Source of the DNA: CALKXV01 sp965228905
Lineage (GTDB): Bacteria; Pseudomonadota; Alphaproteobacteria; Rhodobacterales; Rhodobacteraceae
Reading direction: 5' to 3'
Assembly: GCA_965228905.1 (NCBI GenBank)
Contig: CBDDII010000002.1
Location: forward strand, 496,001 to 560,000
DNA: 64,000 nucleotides
The first letter of the stretch is position 1, and the number at the start of each line of letters is the position of its first letter. This document shows, piece by piece, positions 25,885-33,229 of this stretch. Both the position numbers and the translations under genes were made by a program. The notes beneath the pieces were generated by a model. It was given only the letters and a program-made list of their open reading frames with translations. It did not search any database and was not told the origin of the DNA.

Positions 25885-26102
25885 GGGTCATCGCGCATCG
25901 CGTCTTTCAGGACGAAAACCCGGATGGCCGAGGCAAGCCCGGTTTCGGGATCGCGGGCGGCGTCGATTTCGGCGGCGAGGTCATTGAGGGCGCGGCCTTG
26001 CGCGCGCGCGATCTCGCGGAAGGCGGCCCAGAATTCATCCTCCAGCGTCACCGAGGTTCGGTGACGCTGGAGTGTGAGCGAGCGTTTGACGGGCCGACCC
26101 AT
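25872..26102 (-). CDS. Ribbon-helix-helix domain protein
   Basis: A 76-residue basic protein of the RHH_4-type family. The core is RHRTSVTLEDEFWAAFREIA followed by a second helix QGRALNDLAAEIDAAR, the usual MetJ/Arc-like arrangement, so it is likely a dimeric DNA-binding protein. Its ATG overlaps the stop of the upstream DUF4169 gene by one base (TGATG). The order fumC, DUF4169, RHH is a recurring Rhodobacteraceae arrangement. The C-terminal DDPPRS and the stop codon are encoded within a palindromic repeat. Whether it regulates fumC is unknown. Confidence 0.85.
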   Translation of the reverse strand: MGRPVKRSLTLQRHRTSVTLEDEFWAAFREIARAQGRALNDLAAEIDAARDPETGLASAIRVFVLKDAMRDDPPRS

Positions 26103-26275
26103 CAGGTTTCGCGTTTGGCACCGTCAAGGGTGCGGTTCGTATTTTCAACATCGGCCTTGTCGCGGCTCTTTTCGGCGCGGGTGCGCCCGAACTTCACCGC
26201 GTTTTCATCGGCGGTCTTTTTCGCCTTGGCACGGGCGCGGGATTTTCGCGCCTTGTTGAGATTGACGATCGTCAC
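26102..26275 (-). CDS. DUF4169 family small protein
   Basis: A 57-residue, highly basic protein starting with GTG. Translation gives TIVNLNKARKSRARAKAKK after the initiator, and later GRTRAEKSRDKADVENTNR, matching the DUF4169 family found next to fumC in Rhodobacteraceae. The GTG overlaps the fumC stop by 4 bases (GTGA), and its TGA overlaps the ATG of the RHH gene (TGATG), so it is coupled on both sides. No membrane segment or known function. The lysine/arginine pattern suggests a nucleic-acid or ribosome-associated role, which is a guess. Confidence 0.88.
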   Translation of the reverse strand: MTIVNLNKARKSRARAKAKKTADENAVKFGRTRAEKSRDKADVENTNRTLDGAKRET

Positions 26276-27666
26276 GCCTTGGGGCCGATCATCTGTTCGG
26301 GGCGGACAACCTTGTCGAAGGTTTCTTCGTCGACGAAGCCAAGCGCGATGGCCTCTTCCTTGAGGGTCGTGCCGTTCTTGTGCGCGGTCTTGGCGACGGT
26401 GGTTGCGTTGTCATAGCCGATGGTCGGGGCAAGTGCTGTAACGAGCATCAGGGATTCACGCATCAATTGGTCGATGCGCTTTTCGTTCGCCTTGATGCCC
26501 GCGACGCAGTTGTCGTTGAAGGCCGAGGCAGCGTCGCCCAGAAGCTGCATGGATTGCAGCACGTTGTAGGCGATCATGGGCTTGTAGACGTTCAGTTCGA
26601 AATGGCCCTGCGAGCCTGCGAAACCGACGGCGGCGTCGTTGCCGATGACATGGGCGGCGACCTGGGTCATCGCCTCGCACTGGGTCGGGTTGACCTTGCC
26701 GGGCATGATGGACGAGCCGGGTTCGTTTTCGGGCAGGAGCAGTTCGTAGAGGCCGCAGCGGGGGCCGGAACCCAAGAGGCGGATGTCGTTGGCGATCTTG
26801 AAGAGCGACGCGGCGGTGGCCTTCAATGCACCCGACATGGCGACCATGGCGTCATGGGCGGCGAGGGCTTCGAACTTGTTCGGCGCGGTGACGAAGGGCA
26901 GGCCAGTGATCCGGGCCATGTTGGCGGCGACTTCCTCGCCCCAGCCGGGGCGGGTGTTGAGGCCGGTGCCGACGGCGGTGCCGCCTTGCGCCAGTTCGTA
27001 GATGTCGGCCAGCGAAGCCTCGATCCGTTCGATGGATTTTGCCACCTGATGGGCATAGCCGCCGAATTCCTGGGCGAGCGTCAGGGGCGTGGCGTCCATC
27101 GTGTGGGTGCGGCCGATCTTGATGATGCCGTCGAATTCCTTGACCTTGGCTTCCAGCGTGGCGTGGAGTTTCTTCAACCCGGGCAACAGCACGTCACGGG
27201 CCGTCATGGCGGTGGCCACGTGCATGGCGGTTGGGAAAGTGTCGTTCGACGACTGGCCCATGTTGCAATGATCGTTCGGGTGAACGGGGGTTTTTGAGCC
27301 AAGCTCGCCGCCCAGGATCTCGATCGCGCGGTTCGACACCACCTCATTCGCGTTCATGTTGGATTGGGTGCCCGAGCCGGTTTGCCAGACCACAAGCGGG
27401 AAGTGATCGTCAAGTTTGCCTGCGACGACTTCGCCGGCCGCTTCGATCATGGCGTCGGCCAGTTCGGCGGGCAGTTTGCCGGCGGCCTTGTTCGCCTCCG
27501 CACAGGCCTGCTTGATGACGCCAAGAGCGCGGACCACGGCGACGGGTTGCTTTTCCCAGCCGATGGGAAAGTTCATCAGGCTGCGCTGTGTCTGAGCGCC
27601 CCAGTATTTGTTCGTGGGAACCTCAAGGGGGCCAAAGCTGTCGGTTTCGGTGCGGGTCTCGGTCAT
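26272..27666 (-). CDS. fumC: Class II fumarate hydratase
   Basis: A 464-residue fumarase C of the TCA cycle, interconverting fumarate and malate without an iron-sulfur cluster. Signature segments are QTGSGTQSNMNANEVVSNRA, the active-site HPNDHCNMGQSSNDTFPTAMH, GRTHTMDATPLTLAQEF and the fumarase/aspartase signature GSSIMPGKVNP. The frame is open upstream but MTETRTETDSFGPLEVP is the family start. It leads a coupled operon with the DUF4169 and RHH genes. Confidence 0.96.
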   Translation of the reverse strand: MTETRTETDSFGPLEVPTNKYWGAQTQRSLMNFPIGWEKQPVAVVRALGVIKQACAEANKAAGKLPAELADAMIEAAGEVVAGKLDDHFPLVVWQTGSGTQSNMNANEVVSNRAIEILGGELGSKTPVHPNDHCNMGQSSNDTFPTAMHVATAMTARDVLLPGLKKLHATLEAKVKEFDGIIKIGRTHTMDATPLTLAQEFGGYAHQVAKSIERIEASLADIYELAQGGTAVGTGLNTRPGWGEEVAANMARITGLPFVTAPNKFEALAAHDAMVAMSGALKATAASLFKIANDIRLLGSGPRCGLYELLLPENEPGSSIMPGKVNPTQCEAMTQVAAHVIGNDAAVGFAGSQGHFELNVYKPMIAYNVLQSMQLLGDAASAFNDNCVAGIKANEKRIDQLMRESLMLVTALAPTIGYDNATTVAKTAHKNGTTLKEEAIALGFVDEETFDKVVRPEQMIGPKA

Positions 27667-27766
27667 GCTGTGCAACCTTTGAAAATCAGGATCGGGGTTG
27701 CGGCAGGTTTTAGCCCGTGGCCGGGGGCGAGTAAATCGCGGGTTTCCGCGACTTTTTGGTTTTGGG

Positions 27767-28354
27767 TCAGGCCATGCGGCGGATCGTGACGTCGCTTTCA
27801 AGATCGGCGGCTTTCAGGATGCGGGCAAGTCGCGCGCGCATTTCGCCGTAGCTTTCGCCATAGAAATAGAAAACGGTCTTGTCGCGGGCATGATCCCATC
27901 CGCGTGAGACGCCTTCGTGATCCAGCGCGGCCTTGCAGGCATGGGTGATGTCGCGGCGGCTGTCGGCGTCGGGGGCAAGGGGTGTTTCTATGGCAAGTTC
28001 CAGCCCTTCGGTCAGGCCAAAGAGAACGGGATCGCCGACGCCATCGGTCAGCCGGATCGAGGAACCGCAGGGGGCAGAGAGGCTTTCCAGCATGGCGGCA
28101 ACGGTTTGCAGGGCGGAATCGCGCCCGTCGGTCAGAGCCAGGGCAATGTCGACACCGGAAACCGTGCCGGACGTGCGTTTGCGCAGGGTGCAGGCCGTGA
28201 CCGACCCGAGGCCCGCGGCGGCCAGTTGCGCCTTGAGCGGTTCGCCAAATACCTTTTCCGCGTCGCGGTGACCGAGTTTGACGGGCAGATGAGCCTCGGC
28301 CAGGACGACGCGGAGGGTCGTCTTGGGTTTCGGTTTCAGGTCGCGAAAGAACAT
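27767..28354 (-). CDS. Hypothetical protein
   Basis: A 195-residue soluble protein that I do not recognise. It begins MFFRDLKPKPKTTLRVVLAE and has mixed alpha/beta character with no signal peptide or membrane segment. A TACTLRKRTSGTVSGVDIAL stretch is followed by a duplicated-looking second half (LFGLTEGLELAIETPL), which may point to two related subdomains. One Cys pair only. It lies 100 bp upstream of fumC on the same strand and diverges from a methyltransferase. No function can be proposed. Confidence 0.65.
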   Translation of the reverse strand: MFFRDLKPKPKTTLRVVLAEAHLPVKLGHRDAEKVFGEPLKAQLAAAGLGSVTACTLRKRTSGTVSGVDIALALTDGRDSALQTVAAMLESLSAPCGSSIRLTDGVGDPVLFGLTEGLELAIETPLAPDADSRRDITHACKAALDHEGVSRGWDHARDKTVFYFYGESYGEMRARLARILKAADLESDVTIRRMA

Positions 28355-28500
28355 GTGCCCACTCTAGCCTTGTTTTGCTTAGCAAAGTGTGACCGCAGAA
28401 TGTGGCGAAAAACCGGAAACACGGGGGCGAGACTTGGGGGCGTTTAGGCGTTGTTGAGGGTTTCGGGGTAGTCAGGCTGCGAGGGGTCGCAGGAGTTGAC

Positions 28501-29130
28501 TTGGCACATTCATTGCATGACATCGCGGATCGCGTGTACCCCGAACATCAGCACACGCGGAAACCGCCCAGCTATCTTGAGGTTTATCAGGGGCTTCTGG
28601 CGCCATTTCAGGGGCGGGCGATCTCGCTTTTGGAACTTGGGGTGCATTCGGGGCATTCGCTGTTGCTGTGGCGGGAGTTCCTGCCGGATGCGCGGATTGC
28701 CGGGCTGGACTTGCGGGCGGAGCCTGAGAACGTACAGGGTCTTGATAACGTGACATTTATCCATGGCCGGCAAGAGGATGCGGCGCTGCTGGACGGGGTT
28801 GCCCGGCAGCATGGGCCGTTCGATCTGATCTTTGACGATGCCAGTCACGTGGGACGTTTGACCAAGGCGTCCTACCTGCACCTGATCGCCCATCTGAAGC
28901 CGGGGGGCTTGTATATCTTTGAGGATATCGCCGCCTCGGCCAAGTTGCCGGACTGGCCCGACTTTTCACCGATGGAGGAGTTGGCGGATCAGGGCGACCG
29001 GTTTCCGAGCTACGACGTGGGGATGATTGGTGTTTTGAAACAACTGGTTGACCAGGTGGCCATCGGGTCGAACGTCATTCATTCGCTGACCTTCTATCCG
29101 TCGATGGCGGTTCTGAAAAAGGCGGGTTAG
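28501..29130 (+). CDS. Class I SAM-dependent methyltransferase
   Basis: A 209-residue protein with the Rossmann-type SAM site LLELGVHSGHSLLLW (motif I), LDLRAEPENVQ (motif II) and FDLIFDDASH (motif IV). It resembles O-methyltransferases of macrolide sugars and cephalosporin hydroxylase-like enzymes. I start it at TTG 28501 because AGGAG lies 5 bases upstream; a GTG at 28402 would give a 33-residue extension of low-complexity Gly/Val/Arg that looks non-coding. It overlaps the convergent OB-fold gene by 4 bases. Substrate unknown; nearby genes give no hint of a sugar pathway. Confidence 0.8.
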   Translation: MAHSLHDIADRVYPEHQHTRKPPSYLEVYQGLLAPFQGRAISLLELGVHSGHSLLLWREFLPDARIAGLDLRAEPENVQGLDNVTFIHGRQEDAALLDGVARQHGPFDLIFDDASHVGRLTKASYLHLIAHLKPGGLYIFEDIAASAKLPDWPDFSPMEELADQGDRFPSYDVGMIGVLKQLVDQVAIGSNVIHSLTFYPSMAVLKKAG

Positions 29131-29492
29131 GGCGTTTCGGCGGGGCGGACCAGTTCGTCGAGCATGTGCGAAATATCCTCGATCCGTTCCGCGACGACAT
29201 GGGTGACGCCGCCTTCGCGCTGCACCCGACCCGTAACGCGCAGGGCGCGGCCCGCGATGACGGCGCGGCGGAACTTTTCATACATCTTGCGCCAGACGAT
29301 CACGTTGGAAATGCCGGTCTCATCCTCGAGCGTGATGAAGATCACGCCCTTGGCCGTTCCGGGCCGCTGACGCACCAGCACAAGCCCTGCCACGGCGATC
29401 CGCGCCCCATTGGGCGGCAGATCAAGCTGATCGTGCGGCAGGCAGGCCGGGGGGCGTGGCCATTCCGGGGGTCTTGTCAGGGGCTCAGTCAT
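29127..29492 (-). pseudogene. DnaE2 C-terminal OB-fold fragment or solo OB-fold protein
   Basis: A 121-residue frame matching only the C-terminal OB-fold region of the error-prone polymerase DnaE2/ImuC (a protein of over 1000 residues). Matching segments are VAGLVLVRQRPGTAKGVIF, TLEDETGISNVIVW and GRVQREGGVTHVVAERIEDI. The first 25 or so residues are unlike DnaE2. The polymerase and PHP domains are absent and the upstream DNA carries an unrelated ferredoxin gene on the other strand. An SOS-type box lies 2 bases before the ATG. Either a deletion joined the imuA-imuB-dnaE2 promoter to the end of dnaE2, or this is a retained solo SOS-controlled OB protein. Confidence 0.75.
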
Positions 29493-29494
29493 GC

Positions 29495-29509
29495 GAACAA
29501 AGATAGAAC
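29495..29509 (-). promoter_or_regulatory. LexA (SOS) box, GTTC-N7-GTTC
   Basis: On the minus strand the sequence is GTTC-TATCTTT-GTTC, the direct-repeat operator recognised by LexA of Rhodobacter and other alphaproteobacteria. It ends 2 bases before the ATG of the OB-fold gene, so transcription would begin very near or inside the start codon (leaderless message) unless another start is used. Confidence 0.75.
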
Positions 29510-29611
29510 ATTTGCCGAAAAATGCAATGTTATCGGTTTCATGCGACCGGGGGCTGGAACGAGGGCGGGAAGCGGCTTAGGTAGGGCTGCGAAGAATCGA
29601 GTGAGGGCCAG

Positions 29612-29935
29612 ATGGCGAAGATTACCTATATCGAACACGGCGGCACGGAACACGTCGTGGATGTTGCGAACGGGCTGACCGTCATGGAGGGCGCGCGCGA
29701 CAATGCGATACCGGGGATCGAGGCCGATTGCGGCGGCGCCTGTGCCTGTTCGACCTGTCATGTCTACGTGCATCCTGACTGGGCAGAAAAGCTGCCCGAG
29801 ATCGACGCGATGGAAGAGGACATGCTGGATTTCGCCTTTGAGCCGAAACCCGGCCTGTCGCGCCTGACCTGCCAGTTGAAAGTCACGGATGCGCTGGACG
29901 GGCTGGTCGTGCAGATGCCCGAAAAACAGATCTGA
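29612..29935 (+). CDS. 2Fe-2S ferredoxin, adrenodoxin type
   Basis: A 107-residue electron carrier. The cluster ligands appear as C-x5-C-x2-C in DCGGACACSTCHVYV (about residues 40-52), with the fourth Cys in RLTCQLKV near residue 91. The pattern, the long acidic helix with PEIDAMEEDMLDFA and the length match the Isc-type/FdxB and FdVI family, which serves in iron-sulfur assembly or P450 reduction. A GAGGG site lies before the start. Its stop overlaps the next gene (TGATG). The P450 at 24262 is 4 kb away and a partnership is only a possibility. Confidence 0.93.
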   Translation: MAKITYIEHGGTEHVVDVANGLTVMEGARDNAIPGIEADCGGACACSTCHVYVHPDWAEKLPEIDAMEEDMLDFAFEPKPGLSRLTCQLKVTDALDGLVVQMPEKQI

Positions 29936-30639
29936 TGCTGCGGGCGATTTCAATCGCCCTTGCCCTTGTCGGGGTGACGCCAGCCCAGGCACAGGACATC
30001 ACGTCAGCACGTTATGACGGGCCGACGACCCGCTATGCCCATGGTGTTCTTGGGGATGCAATCGAGCATGGCGAGTTGGTCATCAGTCTTGCCTCGGGCA
30101 AACGTAAACGTCTGATCCTGCCGGAAAACCGGGTGTTCGAAGACACCGAACCGCGCCTGTTCGACGTCGACGGCGATGGCGAACGCGAGGTGATCGTCGT
30201 GGAAAGTGACGTGGCGCGCGGTGCGCGGCTTGCGGTCTATGATGGCGATGGGATCGTCGCGGCGACGGATTTCATCGGTCAGGCAAACCGCTGGCTTGCG
30301 CCCACGGGAGTCGGTGCGGCGGATCTTGATGAAGACGGGTTCGTCGAACTGGCCTATGTGGATCGGCCGCACCTATTGAAAACGTTGAGGATTTTCCGGT
30401 TTCAGCGGGGAAGCCTGGTGCCTGTCGCCGGTTTGCCGGGGGTCACGAACCACCGGATTGGTGAGCGGAACATTGCGGGCGGAATTCGCGATTGCGGGGG
30501 CGCACCGGAGATCATCGTCGCGGATGCGGCATGGCGCGACATTCTGGCGGTCAGGTTTGACGGACAGGTGCTTTCGGCGCGAAAGCTGGCCGCACATCGT
30601 GGCCGTGACAGCTTTGCCCAAGCCTTGGCTTGCCGCTAA
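29935..30639 (+). CDS. VCBS/FG-GAP repeat periplasmic protein
   Basis: A 234-residue exported protein. An N-terminal signal peptide (MLRAISIALALVGVTPAQAQ, cleavage after AQA) leads to a beta-rich domain with two calcium-type loops, DVDGDGE (about residue 77) and DLDEDG (about 125), each in an FG-GAP/VCBS repeat context. It is probably a small beta-propeller fragment. The TGATG overlap couples it to the ferredoxin gene. The role is unknown; homologs in Rhodobacteraceae occur in the same place as far as I recall. Confidence 0.8.
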   Translation: MLRAISIALALVGVTPAQAQDITSARYDGPTTRYAHGVLGDAIEHGELVISLASGKRKRLILPENRVFEDTEPRLFDVDGDGEREVIVVESDVARGARLAVYDGDGIVAATDFIGQANRWLAPTGVGAADLDEDGFVELAYVDRPHLLKTLRIFRFQRGSLVPVAGLPGVTNHRIGERNIAGGIRDCGGAPEIIVADAAWRDILAVRFDGQVLSARKLAAHRGRDSFAQALACR

Positions 30640-30664
30640 CTCGATCGAATTTTTCGGGAGGGGG

Positions 30665-30745
30665 TTTTTGGTGGCGACGCCAGGGAGGAGGAAGGCGCCG
30701 CCACTCTATCTAAGGCCAAAGGGAGGAAGACAGGCCTTGGATTCT
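30665..30745 (-). ncRNA. Cuckoo-type sRNA (CcsR-like) in the DUF1127 3' region
   Basis: Downstream of the DUF1127 gene, the minus strand holds two stem-loops. The first (30712-30738) has stem AAGGCC/GGCCTT and loop TGTCTTCCTCCCTTT. The second (30671-30704) has stem GTGGCG...CGCCAC with an inner CGCC/GGCG and loop TTCCTCCTCCCT. Paired hairpins with anti-Shine-Dalgarno CCTCCTCCC-type loops after a DUF1127 gene are the definition of the 'cuckoo' sRNA family of Rhodobacterales, which includes the stress-induced CcsR RNAs of Rhodobacter sphaeroides. They are cotranscribed and processed from the mRNA. Exact ends are not visible. Confidence 0.8.
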
Positions 30746-30755
30746 GTTCTTGTGC

Positions 30756-30962
30756 TTACGCTTCGTAAGCGGTCTTGTAGGCGACCGAGCGCAGCATACT
30801 GCGGTTCAGGCCGAGGTCGGCCAACTCGCGATTGCCGAGTTCGTTCAGTTCGTTGTAGGTCGCCCGGTAGAGGCGGTAGCGCGCGAACCGTTCAGAAACG
30901 TTCTGAAGGGCGGCGGCAAATCGGCCATTGCGGGCGACGGGGGAAATCGTCATGTCACTCAT
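30756..30962 (-). CDS. DUF1127 small basic protein
   Basis: A 68-residue protein. The DUF1127 core is in the C-terminal half: RYRLYRATYNELNELGNREL followed by ADLGLNRSM. In Rhodobacter sphaeroides such proteins (CcaF1 type) bind RNA and affect sRNA processing. An AAGGA ribosome site precedes the ATG. The gene is followed by the paired CCTCC stem-loops of a cuckoo sRNA and preceded by a 230-bp gap with a promoter-like sequence. Stress control by RpoH-type sigma factors is known in the family but is not proven here. Confidence 0.9.
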   Translation of the reverse strand: MSDMTISPVARNGRFAAALQNVSERFARYRLYRATYNELNELGNRELADLGLNRSMLRSVAYKTAYEA

Positions 30963-31011
30963 GGTTTCGTTCCTTTTTCAGCCGGTGAGGCTGTGTTCCT
31001 TGTTGAGACTG

Positions 31012-31039
31012 AAGATAGACATTCTGCGCTGCCGCGCAA
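31012..31039 (-). promoter_or_regulatory. Candidate DUF1127 promoter
   Basis: On the minus strand TTGCGC (31039-31034) and TATCTT (31017-31012) are separated by 16 bases, about 50 bases before the ATG. The match to a housekeeping or RpoH-type promoter is modest. A nearby inverted repeat CTATGC-N7-GCATAG (31060-31078) lies just upstream and could be an operator. Confidence 0.35.
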
Positions 31040-31194
31040 TCCGCGTTTCGGCAATGCCGCTATGCAGCATTGGCATAGGTAACGTCACGTTAACCATGTG
31101 GAAACGTTGTGAAAAAAATTATCCTGGCGTCGAACGGGCCTTGAAAAAAAGGCGCTTCAGTTTGCGCTAACGGAAGCTGATGAGAGGGTAGGCG

Positions 31195-32271
31195 ATGACG
31201 CTGGAGAACGATGAAATTCTGGGCGCTTTATCAAGGGTGCGTCTGCCGGGTGGAGAAAACCTGGTTTCACTTGATCTGGTGCGGGCCCTCAGAATCGAAA
31301 GCGGGGCCGTTCATTTCGTGATCGAGGCGGCGAATCCGGAACAGGCAAAGGTTCTTGAGCCGGTTTTGGCGGCTGCGAAGGAGGCCGTCGGGCAATTGCC
31401 CGGTGTGGAATCGGTTTCGGCCGTTTTGACCGCCCATGGGCCGGCAAAGGCGGCGCCGAAGCCGCCGTCGCTGAAAATCGGGGGGCATCCGACGCCTCAG
31501 CAAGGCGGGCCGCAGAAACTGTCGGGCGTGGACCGGATCATCGCGGTCGCCTCGGGCAAGGGGGGGGTGGGGAAATCCACCGTGTCGTCGAACCTGGCGG
31601 TTGCCCTGGCCCGGGAGGGGCGGCGCGTGGGGCTGCTGGATGCCGATATATATGGCCCGTCGCAGCCGCGCATGATGGGCGTGAACCAGCGCCCCGCCTC
31701 GCCCGATGGCAAGACCATCCTTCCCTTGCACGCCCATGGTGTGACGCTGATGTCGATCGGTTTCATGCTGGAGGCCGACAAGGCCGTCGTCTGGCGGGGG
31801 CCGATGCTGATGGGGGCCTTGCAGCAGATGCTGGGGCAGGTGCAATGGGGCGAGTTGGATGTGCTGATCATTGATCTGCCGCCTGGCACGGGGGACGTGC
31901 AGTTGACCCTCTGCCAGCGAACCGAGGTGACGGGGGCTCTGATCGTTTCGACGCCGCAGGATGTGGCGTTGCTGGATGCGCGGCGGGCGATTGACATGTT
32001 CAAGACGTTGAAGACGCCGATCCTTGGGCTGATCGAGAACATGTCGACCTATGTCTGTCCGACCTGCGGGAGCGAAGCGCATCTGTTCGGCCACGGCGGT
32101 GTCCGACAGGAGTCCGAGCGGCTGGGCGTGCCGTTCCTGGGCGAGTTGCCCCTGTCGCTGGATGTGCGACTGGCGGGCGACGGCGGGGTGCCGGTGGCCC
32201 TGGGCGACGGGCCGGTGGCCGAAGCCTACGGACAGCTTGCGCGTGGGTTGATCGCCGGCGGCATGGGCTAG
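31195..32271 (+). CDS. apbC: ApbC/Mrp iron-sulfur carrier ATPase
   Basis: A 358-residue P-loop protein of the Mrp/NBP35 family that carries and delivers iron-sulfur clusters. The N-terminal MIP18-type (DUF59) domain covers about residues 5-82; a proline/lysine linker follows. The ATPase has the deviant Walker A GKGGVGKST (about 119), DADIYGPSQPRMMG (switch I) and DLPPGTGDVQLTL. The cluster-bridging CPTCG motif sits near residue 285. Cytoplasmic. It converges with the ABC permease operon with a one-base gap between stop codons. Confidence 0.93.
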   Translation: MTLENDEILGALSRVRLPGGENLVSLDLVRALRIESGAVHFVIEAANPEQAKVLEPVLAAAKEAVGQLPGVESVSAVLTAHGPAKAAPKPPSLKIGGHPTPQQGGPQKLSGVDRIIAVASGKGGVGKSTVSSNLAVALAREGRRVGLLDADIYGPSQPRMMGVNQRPASPDGKTILPLHAHGVTLMSIGFMLEADKAVVWRGPMLMGALQQMLGQVQWGELDVLIIDLPPGTGDVQLTLCQRTEVTGALIVSTPQDVALLDARRAIDMFKTLKTPILGLIENMSTYVCPTCGSEAHLFGHGGVRQESERLGVPFLGELPLSLDVRLAGDGGVPVALGDGPVAEAYGQLARGLIAGGMG

Positions 32272-32272
32272 C

Positions 32273-33229
32273 CTAGCGCCCCCGGATCCTTGGGTCGAGC
32301 GCATCGCGCAGACCGTCGCCGACGTAGTTCACGCTGAGCACGGTAAGCGAGATCATGAGGCCGGGCCAGATGACACGCTCGGGGTAAAGCTCCATGCGGT
32401 CGACGCTGTCGAACAACAGTTTGCCCCAGGTCGGGAAATCGGGCGGGAAGCCGAAGCCGAGGAAGGACAGCGCGCTTTCGGTGATGATCGCGGTGGCGAT
32501 GCCGAGCGTGGCCGAGACCATGATCGGGGACATGACGTTCGGCAAAAGGTGGCGGGTGATCATCTTGGTCGGCGAGGTGCCGATGGAGCGGGCGGCGAGG
32601 ATGAACTCGCGTTCCTTCAGGGCCAGGACGTCGCCGCGCACGATGCGCGCGGTCTGCATCCAGGAGGTGACGCCGACGAGGGTGACGATCAGGACGAATG
32701 TGCCACCCTCGGGGCCGAACAATTCGGCGAGCCGGTCGCGGAACAACAGGACTGCGACCAGCAAGAGCGGCAAGAGCGGCAGGGCAAGGAACAGGTCGGT
32801 CAGGCGCATCAGAATGCCATCCATTGCCCTGAAATACCCGGCGATAACCCCGATCAGGGCGCCAAGCACGACCGAGAGAACCATGGCGGCCATGCCGACG
32901 GCCAGCGATATCTGACCGCCAGACAAGAGCCGCGCGAGAAGGTCGCGCCCGAGGTTGTCGGTGCCGAGGGGATGGCCCCAGCCGACCTTGGCGTCGCTGT
33001 CCCATAGCGCGGTATAGATGGGGCGCATGTCTTTTGCGCGGATGTCGAGCTTGGTCGGGTCGATGCCCCAGAGCGTGGGGCCGACGAGGACAGCAAGAAC
33101 GATCAGGACAAAGAGCGCGCAGGCAATCATGGCGCCCCGGTGGTGGCGGAACTGTGCCCAGACGTCGGCCCATTGCGAGCGGGGCGGGGCCGTTGGTTCG
33201 ACGGCTTCCATGGTCAGCGGTTCAGTCAT
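32273..33229 (-). CDS. Peptide ABC transporter permease (OppC-like)
   Basis: A 318-residue inner-membrane permease of the DppC/OppC type. An N-terminal hydrophobic segment (MIACALFVLIVLAVLVGP) is followed by a periplasmic stretch GHPLGTDNLGRDLLARLL, the signature of this family, and then five more membrane helices. The EAA loop is SIGTSPTKMITRHLLPNVMSPI. It overlaps the oppB-like gene by 8 bases and should form the transmembrane channel with it. Substrate specificity (peptides or opines) is set by the binding protein upstream. Confidence 0.92.
   Translation of the reverse strand: MTEPLTMEAVEPTAPPRSQWADVWAQFRHHRGAMIACALFVLIVLAVLVGPTLWGIDPTKLDIRAKDMRPIYTALWDSDAKVGWGHPLGTDNLGRDLLARLLSGGQISLAVGMAAMVLSVVLGALIGVIAGYFRAMDGILMRLTDLFLALPLLPLLLVAVLLFRDRLAELFGPEGGTFVLIVTLVGVTSWMQTARIVRGDVLALKEREFILAARSIGTSPTKMITRHLLPNVMSPIMVSATLGIATAIITESALSFLGFGFPPDFPTWGKLLFDSVDRMELYPERVIWPGLMISLTVLSVNYVGDGLRDALDPRIRGR

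Noticed and set aside
30665..30755. Reading the hairpins after the DUF1127 gene as a simple terminator
   Set aside because: Neither stem is followed by a T run on the minus strand and both have CCTCC loops, which fits the sRNA family better.
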